This document shows, piece after piece, positions 50,008-59,378 of a stretch of DNA of 64,000 nucleotides. Positions within the stretch are counted from its first letter, which is position 1, and every line of letters starts with the position of its first letter. Origin of the DNA: Sphingomonas sp. Leaf20 (GTDB lineage Bacteria > Pseudomonadota > Alphaproteobacteria > Sphingomonadales > Sphingomonadaceae); contig NZ_LMKN01000010.1 in assembly GCF_001421535.1 (NCBI RefSeq), positions 42,361 through 106,360 of the forward strand. Reading direction: 5' to 3'. Made by a program: the position numbers and the translations under genes. A model generated the notes under the pieces. It was not told the origin of the DNA and searched no databases. It worked only from the letters and a program-made list of their open reading frames with translations.

Positions 50008-51638
50008 CCGCGATCGACATGCTTCTTGCGAACGAGCGACGACGGCAACGGCGGGGACTGTGGCGCGCGAGCGGGTTTGCGGCGGTCGTTGCGCTGGCTT
50101 CGGTCGTTCTGCTCGGACTGTCGGGATGGTTCATCACCGCCGCGGCGATGGCGGGGCTCGCCGGGACGACTGCTGCGTACGCGTTCAATTACATGCTGCC
50201 GAGCGCGGGTATTCGACTGCTCGCGATCCTCCGGACCGCCGGGCGGTATGGCGAGCGGCTTGCGAGCCATGAGGCGGCGTTCGGCGCGCTTGCCCGTATC
50301 CGCCCCGCCTTGTTCCTCGGGCTCGCGCGCGGTCCCGTAGCACAGGCGCTCGCGCTGATGCCGGGCGAGGCCACTGCGCGCATCGTCCAGGATGTCAGCG
50401 CTGTCGAGGCGCAGTTCGTCCGGCTCTCCGCTGTTCCCGGCGCGATTGCGGCGCTGGCGAGCGGTCTGGTTTTGTGTGTGCTTGGGGGGCCGTGGTCCGT
50501 CATCGCGCTGATGGTGTGTCTGTCGGGGCTGTTGGCGATAGCGGGGGTGCTGGCCCGACGTCTCGATGCGCCGGGGCGCGAGGTACAGCGCGCGAGTGGC
50601 GCATTGAAGGACGCCTTTGCAGGCATGGCCGACGCGGCGGCGGAACTGCGCTGCTACGGTATCGAGGCGCAGGCGCTGGAGACGGTCGACGCAAGCAGCC
50701 TGCGTCTCGCGGAGGCCCAGCGCGCACAGGCCTGCGTCGTCGGCTGGTTCGAGTTCATCCAGGCGGTCGCGCTCGGTGCGGCGGGTCTTGCGGTCCTGCT
50801 GATCGCCGCACCCGCGGGCGCGGCGATCGCGGCACTGTGCGCGCTGGCCGCAGTGATGACGATCGACGGCGCGGCGCCGGTCCTGCGCGGCCTTGCGCAG
50901 CAGAGTGCGGTGCGCGAGGCGAAGACGCGGCTCGACGACCTGCTGGCAGGCCCGGTGGCGGAGCAGGGCTGCAGCGCGGGCGTTGCCGCGTGGTCGATCG
51001 AACTGCTCGATACGCATCTCCCGGCCGGCTCGCGTGTCGCGCTGATCGGCGCATCGGGAACCGGCAAAACGACGCTCGTGGAAAGTCTGCTCGGGCTGCG
51101 ACCGGTGGCACCGGGCACGGCATGCATCGACGGCGAGGACATCGTCGGTATTCCGCTTGCCGCGCGCCGAGCGACGTTCGGCTGGGCACCGCAGGATGCG
51201 GCGTTGCTCGCGGGGACGGTCCGCGAGACACTCACACTCGGCAATCCGCTGGTCGGCGATGACGCGCTGTGGGTGGCGCTTGCCGATGTCGCGCTCACCG
51301 AGGTCATCGAAGGCCTTCCGGACGGGCTGGACAGCTGGATCGGCGAGCATGGCGTGCGGCTGTCGGGCGGAGAGCGGCGGCGGCTTTCGCTTGCCCGCGC
51401 GTACCTCGTCCCGGCGCCCTGGCTGTTGCTGGACGAGCCCAGCGAGGGGCTCGATGCGGCGACCGAGCGGCGCGTCGCCCAGGGCCTTGCCGCCCGGCTC
51501 GCGCGTACCGGGCAGGGGCTGGTCATGGTCAGCCACCGCCCGGTGATGGTCGCGCTTTGCGACCGGCAGATCGCGGTCGCGCCCGAGCCCCGCGCACACG
51601 CGGCGCGGGCCGATACGGACCGCGCCGTGCCGGCCTAG
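50004..51638 (+). CDS. cydC: Thiol reductant ABC exporter subunit CydC
   Basis: The 544-residue protein has the CydC opening LWRASGFAAVVALASVVLLGLSGWFITAAAMAGLAG and FNYMLPSAGIRLLAILRTAGRYGERLASHEA. The TM domain is followed by the ATPase with Walker A GASGTGKTT (from residue 349), GWAPQDAALLAGTVRETLTLG, signature LSGGERRRLSLARAYL, Walker B LLLDEPSEGLD and H-loop VSHRPV. It forms a heterodimer with CydD. GTG 50004 overlaps the cydD stop (GTGA). The C-terminus is close to the convergent ompW stop (4-base gap). Confidence 0.93.
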   Translation: MTAIDMLLANERRRQRRGLWRASGFAAVVALASVVLLGLSGWFITAAAMAGLAGTTAAYAFNYMLPSAGIRLLAILRTAGRYGERLASHEAAFGALARIRPALFLGLARGPVAQALALMPGEATARIVQDVSAVEAQFVRLSAVPGAIAALASGLVLCVLGGPWSVIALMVCLSGLLAIAGVLARRLDAPGREVQRASGALKDAFAGMADAAAELRCYGIEAQALETVDASSLRLAEAQRAQACVVGWFEFIQAVALGAAGLAVLLIAAPAGAAIAALCALAAVMTIDGAAPVLRGLAQQSAVREAKTRLDDLLAGPVAEQGCSAGVAAWSIELLDTHLPAGSRVALIGASGTGKTTLVESLLGLRPVAPGTACIDGEDIVGIPLAARRATFGWAPQDAALLAGTVRETLTLGNPLVGDDALWVALADVALTEVIEGLPDGLDSWIGEHGVRLSGGERRRLSLARAYLVPAPWLLLDEPSEGLDAATERRVAQGLAARLARTGQGLVMVSHRPVMVALCDRQIAVAPEPRAHAARADTDRAVPA

Positions 51639-51642
51639 GGCG

Positions 51643-52338
51643 TCACAGCCGCACGCCGAGCCCCACCCCGAACACCAGCGGATCGAGGCTGATTGCTACA
51701 CGCTGCACACCCGCCGCCGTCGTTCGCAGCCGTGCGGTCGTATCGATGTCGATATATTTGACGTCGAGGTTCAGGAAGACTTTTGGCGTGATGTCGATAT
51801 CGACGCCCGCCTGCGCGGCCCAGCCGAAGCTGTCCTTCATGTGGACGCCGGTTCGCCCGACCGCCCCGACCAGAGCGTTCGACGCCGTCTCGTTCCAGAA
51901 GATCGTGTAGTTCAGACCAGCACCGACATAGGGGCGAACCGCGCCCGTCGGGTTCACGTGATATTGCGCGGTCAGCGTCGGCGGTAACACCCAGGTCGAG
52001 GCAAGCCTGCCGATCGTGCCCGTCGTGCCGGTGCGGCCGTCTGCATGATGCTTGGTCGTCGCCGCGATCAATTCGAAGCCGATATGGTTCGTCGCCATGT
52101 ACGTGACGTCGACCTCCGGCATGATGCTGTTGTCGACACGGACGCGCTCGCCGGGAAATGCCGGCAGGATGCTGCCTGATGTCTCGTTCGGGGCAACCAG
52201 GATCGCGCGCGCGCGCAGCAACACGTCGCCCGCGGCGATCCCCTGCCGCGGCGCCGGATCGGTCTCCGCAAAAGCCGGTGCCGTCATGGCCATTGCCATG
52301 GTCGCACCGACGGCGAGGCTCTTGATCAATGAAGGCAT
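51643..52338 (-). CDS. ompW: OmpW-family outer-membrane protein
   Basis: The 231-residue protein has a signal peptide (MPSLIKSLAVGATMAMAMTAPAFAE). An eight-strand OmpW barrel follows: DVLLRARAILVAPNETSGS, VDVTYMATNHIGFELIAATTKHHADG, TWVLPPTLTAQYHVNPTGAVRPYVGAGLNYTIFWNE, SFGWAAQAGVDIDITPKVFLNLDVKYIDIDT and VFGVGLGVRL. OmpW forms a small hydrophobic-compound channel. An FNR-like box lies 79 bases upstream, matching the known oxygen control of ompW in other proteobacteria. Confidence 0.92.
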   Translation of the reverse strand: MPSLIKSLAVGATMAMAMTAPAFAETDPAPRQGIAAGDVLLRARAILVAPNETSGSILPAFPGERVRVDNSIMPEVDVTYMATNHIGFELIAATTKHHADGRTGTTGTIGRLASTWVLPPTLTAQYHVNPTGAVRPYVGAGLNYTIFWNETASNALVGAVGRTGVHMKDSFGWAAQAGVDIDITPKVFLNLDVKYIDIDTTARLRTTAAGVQRVAISLDPLVFGVGLGVRL

Positions 52339-52416
52339 GGTCCGGCTCCTGTGTTGCAATGCCGTCGGGCTAGTCGCCCACAGGCGCCAGAGCGTTGATT
52401 GCGGACAAGGATCGGG

Positions 52417-52430
52417 TTGACCGCAGTCAA
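52417..52430. promoter_or_regulatory. FNR-type box before ompW
   Basis: TTGACCGCAGTCAA differs from the cydA-cydD box by one central base. The flanking AAAGACG is also shared by both sites. Confidence 0.78.
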
Positions 52431-52577
52431 AGACGTCGCGCCGCGGCGGCACGCGACCCTGCCACACGGCCTGGCTGACCCTCGCGACCGCTTCGCGTTC
52501 ACCGACCATATCTCGCGTATTCGGAAGAGGGCCAATCCGTGCGCACAGCATGTCGACGCCGGTCGTCGCATGTGACT

Positions 52578-54761
52578 CTAGTCGCCCGGACGGTAGCGAC
52601 GCTCGACATGCCCCTTGAGGTCTTCGGGATGGAAATAGACCGGCCGCAGATTGCCTTGCGCGTACCGCGTAACCTGATCGTCGAAGTGCGGTGACGCCGG
52701 GTCGCCGCTTTGGCCGCCCGCCATCACCGCCATCGCCTTCACGCGGGGACCGAATTCGACGATGGCGACGAAGCTGTTGCCGCTGGTGCCGTAATAACGC
52801 TTCGTTCCCGGCCAGGCCTTGGCGCCGAACGACGCGAGGCTCCCCCATTGGGCCGATGTAAAGGCTATGGGTGTCGAGCCGCGGTCGTCGTCGAAATGCG
52901 GCCGGATCGCGTTGTCGAGCCGCTGAAAGCGATTGATCGCCTGCCACGGCGTGCGCCAGTCGCCGAAGTCGCGCGTCAGCCGATCCACCGCGGCGGACAG
53001 CGCGGCAAGCTTGGCGTCGGGTTGCACGCGTGTGGCGATGTAGTCGGGGACGTTGACCCGTTCGGCCTGCGCAAGACCGCCGACCTCGCGCCAGAGCTGA
53101 TCGCCCCAGAACACCGCAAGGCTGGTGGCGACACTGTCATAACCCCAGCGGTGGTCCCATTTCGCAAGCAGCGCGATCGGTGCCTCCAGCGCGGCACGCC
53201 GCGGGTCGCCGGAAGGAAGCGCCTGCCATGCGGCGATCAGCCCCGGCAAAAGCCGTGCAAAGGCGGGCAGATACGGATCGAACGCCGCCGCGCGCAGCGT
53301 CTCCGGCGTCCACTGGCTCTTTCCGGTCAGCAGCAGGTCGGCATGGACGCCGCGCGCGTTGCCACCGACCTGATCCATGTACCGGGGATAGTCTGCGGCC
53401 TTGGGACTGTCGGGCCCCGCAGCGCTCCAGGGCCAGTCGTTCGTGTTGTGGACCCAGCCGGTACGCGGGTTCGCGACGCTCGGCAGGCTGGCGAGCGTGT
53501 GCAGGCCACGCCAGTCGGTCGCGGGGTCGCTGCCGTCGACGGGCCGGGTATAGTCGAACCGGTCGCTGCGGATCGGCATGAACTGCGGCATCAGGAACGC
53601 GACCTCGCCCTTCTGGTCGGCGAACAGCGTATCGTTGGACGAATTCGCCTTGCGGTCCGCGACGGCGATGTAGCTCGCAAGGTCGTGCGCCTTGGTCCGC
53701 AGATAGCTCTGCTCGAGCGCCGGGACGGGTTTCCACATCAGTGCGGTCGCGATCCAGCGCCCGTTTCGGCTTGCGACGATCGGGCCATGATGCGTGCGAT
53801 AGGTCGTGAAGTGCCGCTCGCCGAGCAAGCCGTTCGCCTTGCGGAACCGCAACGTGACGACCTTGGTCGCGACCGGCCGGCGGGCCCTGCCGTACAGATA
53901 GCTGTAGCCACCTGCGCGACCGGCGATCCGCTCGGCGAATTCATCGACATTGTCGACCGTGGACGAGGTGTGCATCCAGCCGGCGGTCGGGTTGAAGCCC
54001 TGATAGATGAAGAACTGGCCCCAGGTGCTCGCCCCATAGGCGTTGAGCCCTTCGGCACTCGTCATCTGCGCCTCGGAGCGGAAATAGAAGCTCGTATGGG
54101 GATTGATGAGCAGCAGCGCGCGACCGCCGGTGGTCAGGCGGGGGGCAATCGCGATGCCGTTCGACCCGGACGGCTCACGCGGGACAATGCCCTGCTCCTC
54201 CGGGCTGGGCGGCGTCGGGTTGCCATAGAAGGTTTTCAGTTCGCTGAGCGATATCCGCTCGATATCGCCCCCGATGCTGCCTTCGGTGAAGCTGAGCGCC
54301 ATCCAGGGTTCGAAACGGCGGAGAACCTTGGGTTTGGTCTGCGGATGCGTTGCCAGATAATAGTTCAGCCCGTCCGCCCAGGAGTCCATCAACGTCCGCA
54401 ACCAGGCTGGACTGGCCGCATATTGCTGTTCCAGCACTACGGGGTCGGCGAACAGCCGCTGACGCAGATCGGCCCATATCGCATCCTCACCCTCAGCCTC
54501 CGCGGTGCGGCCGAGCGCGGTCAGATAATTTGCCTCGATCCGCGCAAAATCATCCTCGGCTTGCGCGTAGATGAGACCGAACACCGCATCGCCGTCGGTT
54601 TGGCCAAGGATATGCGGAATGCCCCAGTCGTCCCGCGTGATCGTGACGCGGTCGGCCTGCGCCTTCCATCGCGACAGATCCGTCGTCGGGGGACTGGAAG
54701 CCGCTGTCAGCAGCGCCAACAGGATCACCGGATTGCGCGCGTGACGAAGGAGCATATGCAT
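52578..54761 (-). CDS. Penicillin-acylase-family Ntn hydrolase
   Basis: The product has about 727 residues from ATG 54761, with a hydrophobic export segment (ARNPVILLALLTAASSPP). Conserved blocks are VTITRDDWGIPHILGQTDGDAVFGLIYAQAEDDFARIEANYLTALGRTAE, and the autoprocessing site REPSGSNGIAIAP with the probable nucleophile Ser200. Also seen are GRALLLINPHTSF, FNPTAGWMHTSSTVDNVDEF and VHNTNDWPWS. The family cleaves amide bonds of penicillins, acyl-homoserine lactones or other N-acyl compounds after self-cleavage into two chains in the periplasm. The real substrate is unknown. A longer start (54842) is less likely. Confidence 0.85.
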   Translation of the reverse strand: MHMLLRHARNPVILLALLTAASSPPTTDLSRWKAQADRVTITRDDWGIPHILGQTDGDAVFGLIYAQAEDDFARIEANYLTALGRTAEAEGEDAIWADLRQRLFADPVVLEQQYAASPAWLRTLMDSWADGLNYYLATHPQTKPKVLRRFEPWMALSFTEGSIGGDIERISLSELKTFYGNPTPPSPEEQGIVPREPSGSNGIAIAPRLTTGGRALLLINPHTSFYFRSEAQMTSAEGLNAYGASTWGQFFIYQGFNPTAGWMHTSSTVDNVDEFAERIAGRAGGYSYLYGRARRPVATKVVTLRFRKANGLLGERHFTTYRTHHGPIVASRNGRWIATALMWKPVPALEQSYLRTKAHDLASYIAVADRKANSSNDTLFADQKGEVAFLMPQFMPIRSDRFDYTRPVDGSDPATDWRGLHTLASLPSVANPRTGWVHNTNDWPWSAAGPDSPKAADYPRYMDQVGGNARGVHADLLLTGKSQWTPETLRAAAFDPYLPAFARLLPGLIAAWQALPSGDPRRAALEAPIALLAKWDHRWGYDSVATSLAVFWGDQLWREVGGLAQAERVNVPDYIATRVQPDAKLAALSAAVDRLTRDFGDWRTPWQAINRFQRLDNAIRPHFDDDRGSTPIAFTSAQWGSLASFGAKAWPGTKRYYGTSGNSFVAIVEFGPRVKAMAVMAGGQSGDPASPHFDDQVTRYAQGNLRPVYFHPEDLKGHVERRYRPGD

Positions 54762-54843
54762 TGGCGCACGGTAGGGACGAACACCTCGAAAGACCATGGA
54801 TCGGCGTGCGCGACCGGTCGCCGCGCCGTGCGCTTGCCTCAAG

Positions 54844-55581
54844 TCAGAACGAGAAGCTCATGCCGCCAGCCAGGCTGTGATTGCGCACGTCGAGACCGAC
54901 GAGAATATCGCCGGTCGAGCCCGACACGCCGCGTGCGGTACCACCGATGCGACCGGCCACGGCACGCGCGTCGTTGACACCGGTATACCGATACTCGCCG
55001 AACACGGCGATCGAGCGGGACAGCGGTATCTTGGCCCCGCCGCCGGCGCGTACGCCCCAGTGCCCGCTGATGTCGCTGTCGGTAACGAGATAGGCAGGTC
55101 CGGCAAAGACATAGGGCTGCACGCCGGAACGCGGTACGCGGACCATCGCCAAGGCCGCGAAGGTGGCCGTGGTGGGTACGCCGACGCGGGGTATGTCGAC
55201 CGCGACCGACCGGCCCGGGTCGACGATGACTTCCCTGCCGAAGACCTGCTCGTCGAAGCGCAGATTCGCGGTCGCGCGGACGGTCTGTCGCTTCACGTCG
55301 GGGTTCAGCGTGGCGGCATCGACCGCGACGCCGAACCAGTCGAACCAGTGCCCCGCCCGGACGCCGAAGATCGTCGAATGGGTGGGCTTCAGGCTTTCGA
55401 CGTTGATCCGCAGTTGTGCGGGAATGATTACATCGTCGATCCTGGCTTCGTTCGCGGTGATCGAGGCCGCGGTCCGTTCGGGGAAGGATCGACCTGCAAA
55501 GACATCCACGAAGGTCTGCGCATGCGCGGGGATGGGCGTGCTCGCTGCCATCAGCGCGAACAGAACGGTCCGTTTTCTCAT
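54844..55581 (-). CDS. Outer-membrane beta-barrel protein
   Basis: The 245-residue protein has a signal peptide (MRKRTVLFALMAASTPIPAHAQ) and begins TFVDVFAGRSFPERTAASIT. Alternating strands follow, such as STIFGVRAGHWFDWFGVAVDAATLNPDVKRQTV, ALAMVRVPRSGVQPYVFAGPAYLVTD, IAVFGEYRYTGVND and the terminal SLAGGMSFSF. The aromatic C-terminus and strand pattern fit an OmpA/P44-type barrel. It lies 82 bases upstream of the acylase gene on the same strand, so co-expression is possible. ATG 55581 is taken because the signal peptide starts there. Confidence 0.75.
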   Translation of the reverse strand: MRKRTVLFALMAASTPIPAHAQTFVDVFAGRSFPERTAASITANEARIDDVIIPAQLRINVESLKPTHSTIFGVRAGHWFDWFGVAVDAATLNPDVKRQTVRATANLRFDEQVFGREVIVDPGRSVAVDIPRVGVPTTATFAALAMVRVPRSGVQPYVFAGPAYLVTDSDISGHWGVRAGGGAKIPLSRSIAVFGEYRYTGVNDARAVAGRIGGTARGVSGSTGDILVGLDVRNHSLAGGMSFSF

Positions 55582-55742
55582 GTCTTTGATCGTACCATCC
55601 CCTTGTTTCGACGAAAAACTCCGTTGGTGTTCGTCCGTTCCGGGGCGATCGGGAAAGTCTCCGGCAGTACCGCGACAAAAGTCGTAATGGTCAATCGGAT
55701 AGAGACGACCGATAGCGGCGCGTCGGACTGCAAGGCGCATTC

Positions 55743-56375
55743 ATGAAAGCGGAGTGGGATATGCCAATCGAGCCTAAAGCGATGGGCACGCGATATCGCC
55801 CGGCGGTGCCGCACGGCGTCGTCGTGATGGGCGTCAGTGGCAGCGGCAAGTCGACGCTCGCGGCCTTGCTTGCGCAGCGTATCGGCTGTCCGCTGCTCGA
55901 GGGGGACGACTATCATGCGGCCGCGAGCATCGCGAAGATGCGGGCCGGGCAACCGCTTGACGATGCGGATCGCTGGCCATGGCTCGACCGGCTGGGCGAG
56001 GCGATCGGCGTGGCAGCAGCCGGCGGGGCGGGCAGTGGGGCAGCAGGCACGGGGGCAGGGGCCGGGATCGCGGTGTCGGCGTGCTCGGCCCTCAAGCGCA
56101 GCTATCGCGACCGGCTGTCGGCCGCGTCGCACGTGCCGCTGCGCTTCATCCTGCTTGAAACGCGACAAGAGGAACTGACACGACGCCTCGTCGCCAGGGC
56201 GGGCCATTACATGCCCGCCAGCCTCCTGGAGAGCCAGCTGGCGATACTCGAACCGCCGGGGGCTGATGAATGCGCGTTGACGCTGGAGGCCACGACGGCA
56301 CCCGACGCGCTATGCAACCTGGCGCTCGCATGGCTTCGGACGAACAGCCCCGCTCAAGGGGGACACGTGCGATAA
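55743..56375 (+). CDS. gntK: Gluconokinase
   Basis: The 210-residue kinase has the P-loop VMGVSGSGKSTLA. It continues with LLEGDDYHAAASIAKMRAGQPLDDADRWPWLDRLGEAI, then VSACSALKRSYRDRL and GHYMPASLLESQLAILEPPG, all diagnostic of gluconokinases that make 6-phosphogluconate for the Entner-Doudoroff route. A Gly/Ala-rich insertion (AAAGGAGSGAAGTGAGAG) lengthens the loop after residue 93 and is unusual. ATG 55761 with GGAG six bases upstream is an alternative start. No gluconate transporter is adjacent; the GntP permease is 20 kb away. Confidence 0.9.
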   Translation: MKAEWDMPIEPKAMGTRYRPAVPHGVVVMGVSGSGKSTLAALLAQRIGCPLLEGDDYHAAASIAKMRAGQPLDDADRWPWLDRLGEAIGVAAAGGAGSGAAGTGAGAGIAVSACSALKRSYRDRLSAASHVPLRFILLETRQEELTRRLVARAGHYMPASLLESQLAILEPPGADECALTLEATTAPDALCNLALAWLRTNSPAQGGHVR

Positions 56376-56623
56376 ACCGGAAGCAGAGGTAGAGAGATTC
56401 TCGCAGTGCCAGCGCCTGTGTCGACCGGACTTGTCGTAGTTCCAGCGCATCCGCCATTTTATCAGCCAACATGACAGGTCTTCGCCAATTCGTATAAATG
56501 AGTTGGTTAATTATCTCCGGCAACCAGTCTGAAAGACATCGGGTCGACAGCGGGCAAATAACCTCAAAACGGTTACGGTTAGCTTAGGTGTCGGTGGGCC
56601 GAATTGTATAGTATTTGCTGCTG

Positions 56624-59332
56624 ATGGATAATCGCGACAGAGCAAGACCGGAAAGGCAGGCCAGACTCCCGGGGCTCGTTATCGCTCGCTGGGGGATTTG
56701 CGGCGGGGCGGTCAGTGCATTGCTGACGCTGCTGGGCTGGATCCTCGATAAACCCGATCTGACAAGCTTTGGGATGATCGAGCCGTCACTGCCGTTCAGC
56801 AGCGTCGCATACCTGTTCATGGCGGCAGGCTTCGGGTTGTACGTGTCAGCACAGTCGCACCGCTTGGCCCGGCTGCTGCTCATCGTTCCGATCGCGATCG
56901 GCGCCGCACGGCTGGTGACGCTGCCGTCGCTGGGACTGGGCATCGACGGATGGCTGTTCGTCGCGGAGGTGAACCGTTCGCTCGCAGGTCGCGCGACGCC
57001 GCCCGGGATCATCCATGCGCTGGTGCTGATCGGCCTTCCGTTGGCGATCATGCTGACACCGGTCGCCACGCGTCGTGCTGGCTATGTCACGCTCGGCATC
57101 GCAGGATCGGCGCTGGCATTCGCAAGCCTGTCGCTGCTGTTCGTACCGATGGCCGAGGCGCTTGATGCGGCGGGGTGGCGCCTGTTCTCGACCTCGCTGC
57201 CTGCCGCCATCGAGACGCTGCTGCTCGCGCTGGGGGTGCTGGCGTGGCGTAGCGATATCGACGTCGCGGCAGGGCTGTCATCGCCCGAATGGCGCGTCAT
57301 GCGGCTCGTCGTCCCGCTCCTGATGGTCGAGCCCGTGCTGGCATCGCTCGCCGAATTCGGGGCCGTCGAGGCGGGGTGGGTCACGCCGCTATGGGGCGAA
57401 ATGTCGACGATCGCGTTGAACTTCGCGGCGATCGCGATCCTGCTGGCATGGTCGATGCGGAGCGCGGCGAAGCGGCGTGCGGCACTGGTCGAACTGAGCC
57501 AAGCGCTCGACGCGGCGCCGATGGCGCTGATCGATGCAGACGGGCGGATCGTGCACTGGTCGCGCGGTTGCGAAGACCTGTACGGCTGGTCGGAACGCGA
57601 GGCGCTCGGGCGGGCCAAGCACGAGCTGCTCGATTCGCGTGCGCCTGGCGGCGCGGCTGCACCACGGGCGCGGCACGCCGATGTCGAACGCGAGCTGGTC
57701 GAGCGATGCCGCGACGACCGGCTCGTCCACGTCATCGAGCATGCGCGTCCCGTCGCGAACTCGGCGCGCGGCGCGGTTCTGGTGCTGTCGATGACCGATA
57801 TCGGCGCGCGGCTGAAGGCGGAGGCCGCGTTGCGCGCCAGCGAGGATCGGCTCGCGCTGACCGCGACCGCGCACGAGATCGGCCTGTTCGAATGGGACGT
57901 TGCGTCGGGCCGGCTGACCTGGGCCGCAGGATCGGAGCAAAGGCTCGGGATCATTCCTGGCACGATCCAGGATTTCGAAAGCTGGGCCGCGCTGGTCGAT
58001 CCCGACGACCTCGCCGATATCCAGCGGACGATCTCCGCGGCGGTCGCGACACGGGCGGACCGCATCAGCTACACCTACCGCCTGTCGCAGGCGAACGGGG
58101 TCCGGCGCGCGCTCGAGGGATCGGCGCGGTGCTTCTACGATCGCGCGGGCAATCTCGTGAAGACCGTCGGCCTGACGCTCGACATCACCCGGCACGAGGA
58201 ACGCGAGGCGGCGCTGCTGTCGCAGGAGGCACAGCTCCGGTCGATCCTGGAAACCGTACCCGATGCGATGGTGGTGATTGACGAACGGGGGCAGATCCGC
58301 TCGTTCAGCGCGGCGGCCGAGCAGATGTTCGGCTATTGCGCCGCGGACGCGATCGGCAGCAACGTCGCCACGCTGATCCCCGACGACGATGCGAAACGGC
58401 ACGACCGGTATCTCAGGCGATATCTGCGGGCGGGCGCGCGGAGCGTCATCGGTGATCGCCGGCTGCTGACGGCAAAGCGCGTCGACGGCAGCATTTTCCC
58501 CATCGAACTGCATGTTGGCGAAGCGCGGGTGGCGGGCGAACGCGTCTTCACGGGGTTCGTGCGCGACATATCGGACCGGATCGCCGCGGAGGAGCGGCTC
58601 GGCCAGGTGCATCAGGAGCTGATGCACGTGGTTCGCCTCAACGCGGTCGGCGAGATGGCGGCGGCGCTCGCGCACGAACTCAACCAGCCCTTGTCGGCGA
58701 TCGCCAATTTCGTCGCGACGGGCGAGCTGCTTCTCGATGTACCCGACGGTCAGGTCGACCAGCCCCGGCTGCGCGAGATGCTGCACCTTGCCAATGCGCA
58801 GGCGCTGCGCGCGGGCGACATCATCCACCGCCTGAGGGAATTCGTCGCCAAGCGCGAATCCGACATGCGGATCGAGCCGGTGGAGACGACGCTGCGCGAG
58901 GCGGCCGCGCTGCTGGCGGCAGGAAGCCAGCGCCCGGATATCCGCGTGACCTTCGCGCTGTCGCGGTCCGCCGACGTCATGCTCGCGGACCGGATCCAGA
59001 TCCAGCAGGTCATGGTCAATCTCATCCGCAATGCATTCGAGGTGTTGGCCGGCATGCCGCCCGATCGGCGCGAGGTGACGATCGGTTCGCGTCGCCTGTC
59101 GCCGAGCGAGATCGAGATCAGCGTTCGGGACCAGGGCCCGGGGTTGTCGGATGCCGTGCTCTCGCGCCTCTTCACCCCGTTCACGTCGTCGAAGGGCGAG
59201 GGGGGGATGGGGATCGGCCTCTCGATATGCCGTCGCATCGTCGAAGCGCATGGCGGAATGCTCACCGCATCGAACATGCCCGACGGCGGCGCATGTTTCC
59301 GGTTCACCCTGCCCTGCGTTCGACCGCGATGA
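56624..59332 (+). CDS. FixL-like PAS sensor histidine kinase with N-terminal membrane domain
   Basis: The 902-residue kinase has several TM helices in the first 270 residues, then three PAS regions (about 280-370, 385-500, 530-650). The third PAS (MFGYCAADAIGSNVATLIPDDDAKRHDRYLRRYLRAGARSVIGDRRLLTAKR, ending FTGFVRDISDR) is FixL-like. At the heme-ligand position, where FixL has DPHIIG, it has ARSVIG (Ser607), so heme oxygen sensing by that His is unlikely. The kinase core has His684 in ALAHELNQPLSAIANF, QQVMVNLIRNAFEVL, VRDQGPGLSD and GGMGIGLSICRRIVEAHGG. It is paired with fixJ downstream (46-base gap). Confidence 0.88.
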   Translation: MDNRDRARPERQARLPGLVIARWGICGGAVSALLTLLGWILDKPDLTSFGMIEPSLPFSSVAYLFMAAGFGLYVSAQSHRLARLLLIVPIAIGAARLVTLPSLGLGIDGWLFVAEVNRSLAGRATPPGIIHALVLIGLPLAIMLTPVATRRAGYVTLGIAGSALAFASLSLLFVPMAEALDAAGWRLFSTSLPAAIETLLLALGVLAWRSDIDVAAGLSSPEWRVMRLVVPLLMVEPVLASLAEFGAVEAGWVTPLWGEMSTIALNFAAIAILLAWSMRSAAKRRAALVELSQALDAAPMALIDADGRIVHWSRGCEDLYGWSEREALGRAKHELLDSRAPGGAAAPRARHADVERELVERCRDDRLVHVIEHARPVANSARGAVLVLSMTDIGARLKAEAALRASEDRLALTATAHEIGLFEWDVASGRLTWAAGSEQRLGIIPGTIQDFESWAALVDPDDLADIQRTISAAVATRADRISYTYRLSQANGVRRALEGSARCFYDRAGNLVKTVGLTLDITRHEEREAALLSQEAQLRSILETVPDAMVVIDERGQIRSFSAAAEQMFGYCAADAIGSNVATLIPDDDAKRHDRYLRRYLRAGARSVIGDRRLLTAKRVDGSIFPIELHVGEARVAGERVFTGFVRDISDRIAAEERLGQVHQELMHVVRLNAVGEMAAALAHELNQPLSAIANFVATGELLLDVPDGQVDQPRLREMLHLANAQALRAGDIIHRLREFVAKRESDMRIEPVETTLREAAALLAAGSQRPDIRVTFALSRSADVMLADRIQIQQVMVNLIRNAFEVLAGMPPDRREVTIGSRRLSPSEIEISVRDQGPGLSDAVLSRLFTPFTSSKGEGGMGIGLSICRRIVEAHGGMLTASNMPDGGACFRFTLPCVRPR

Positions 59333-59378
59333 CCATGTCGTGCCGAACCCACCCTACGCCGCTTGAAAGGACACGCAG

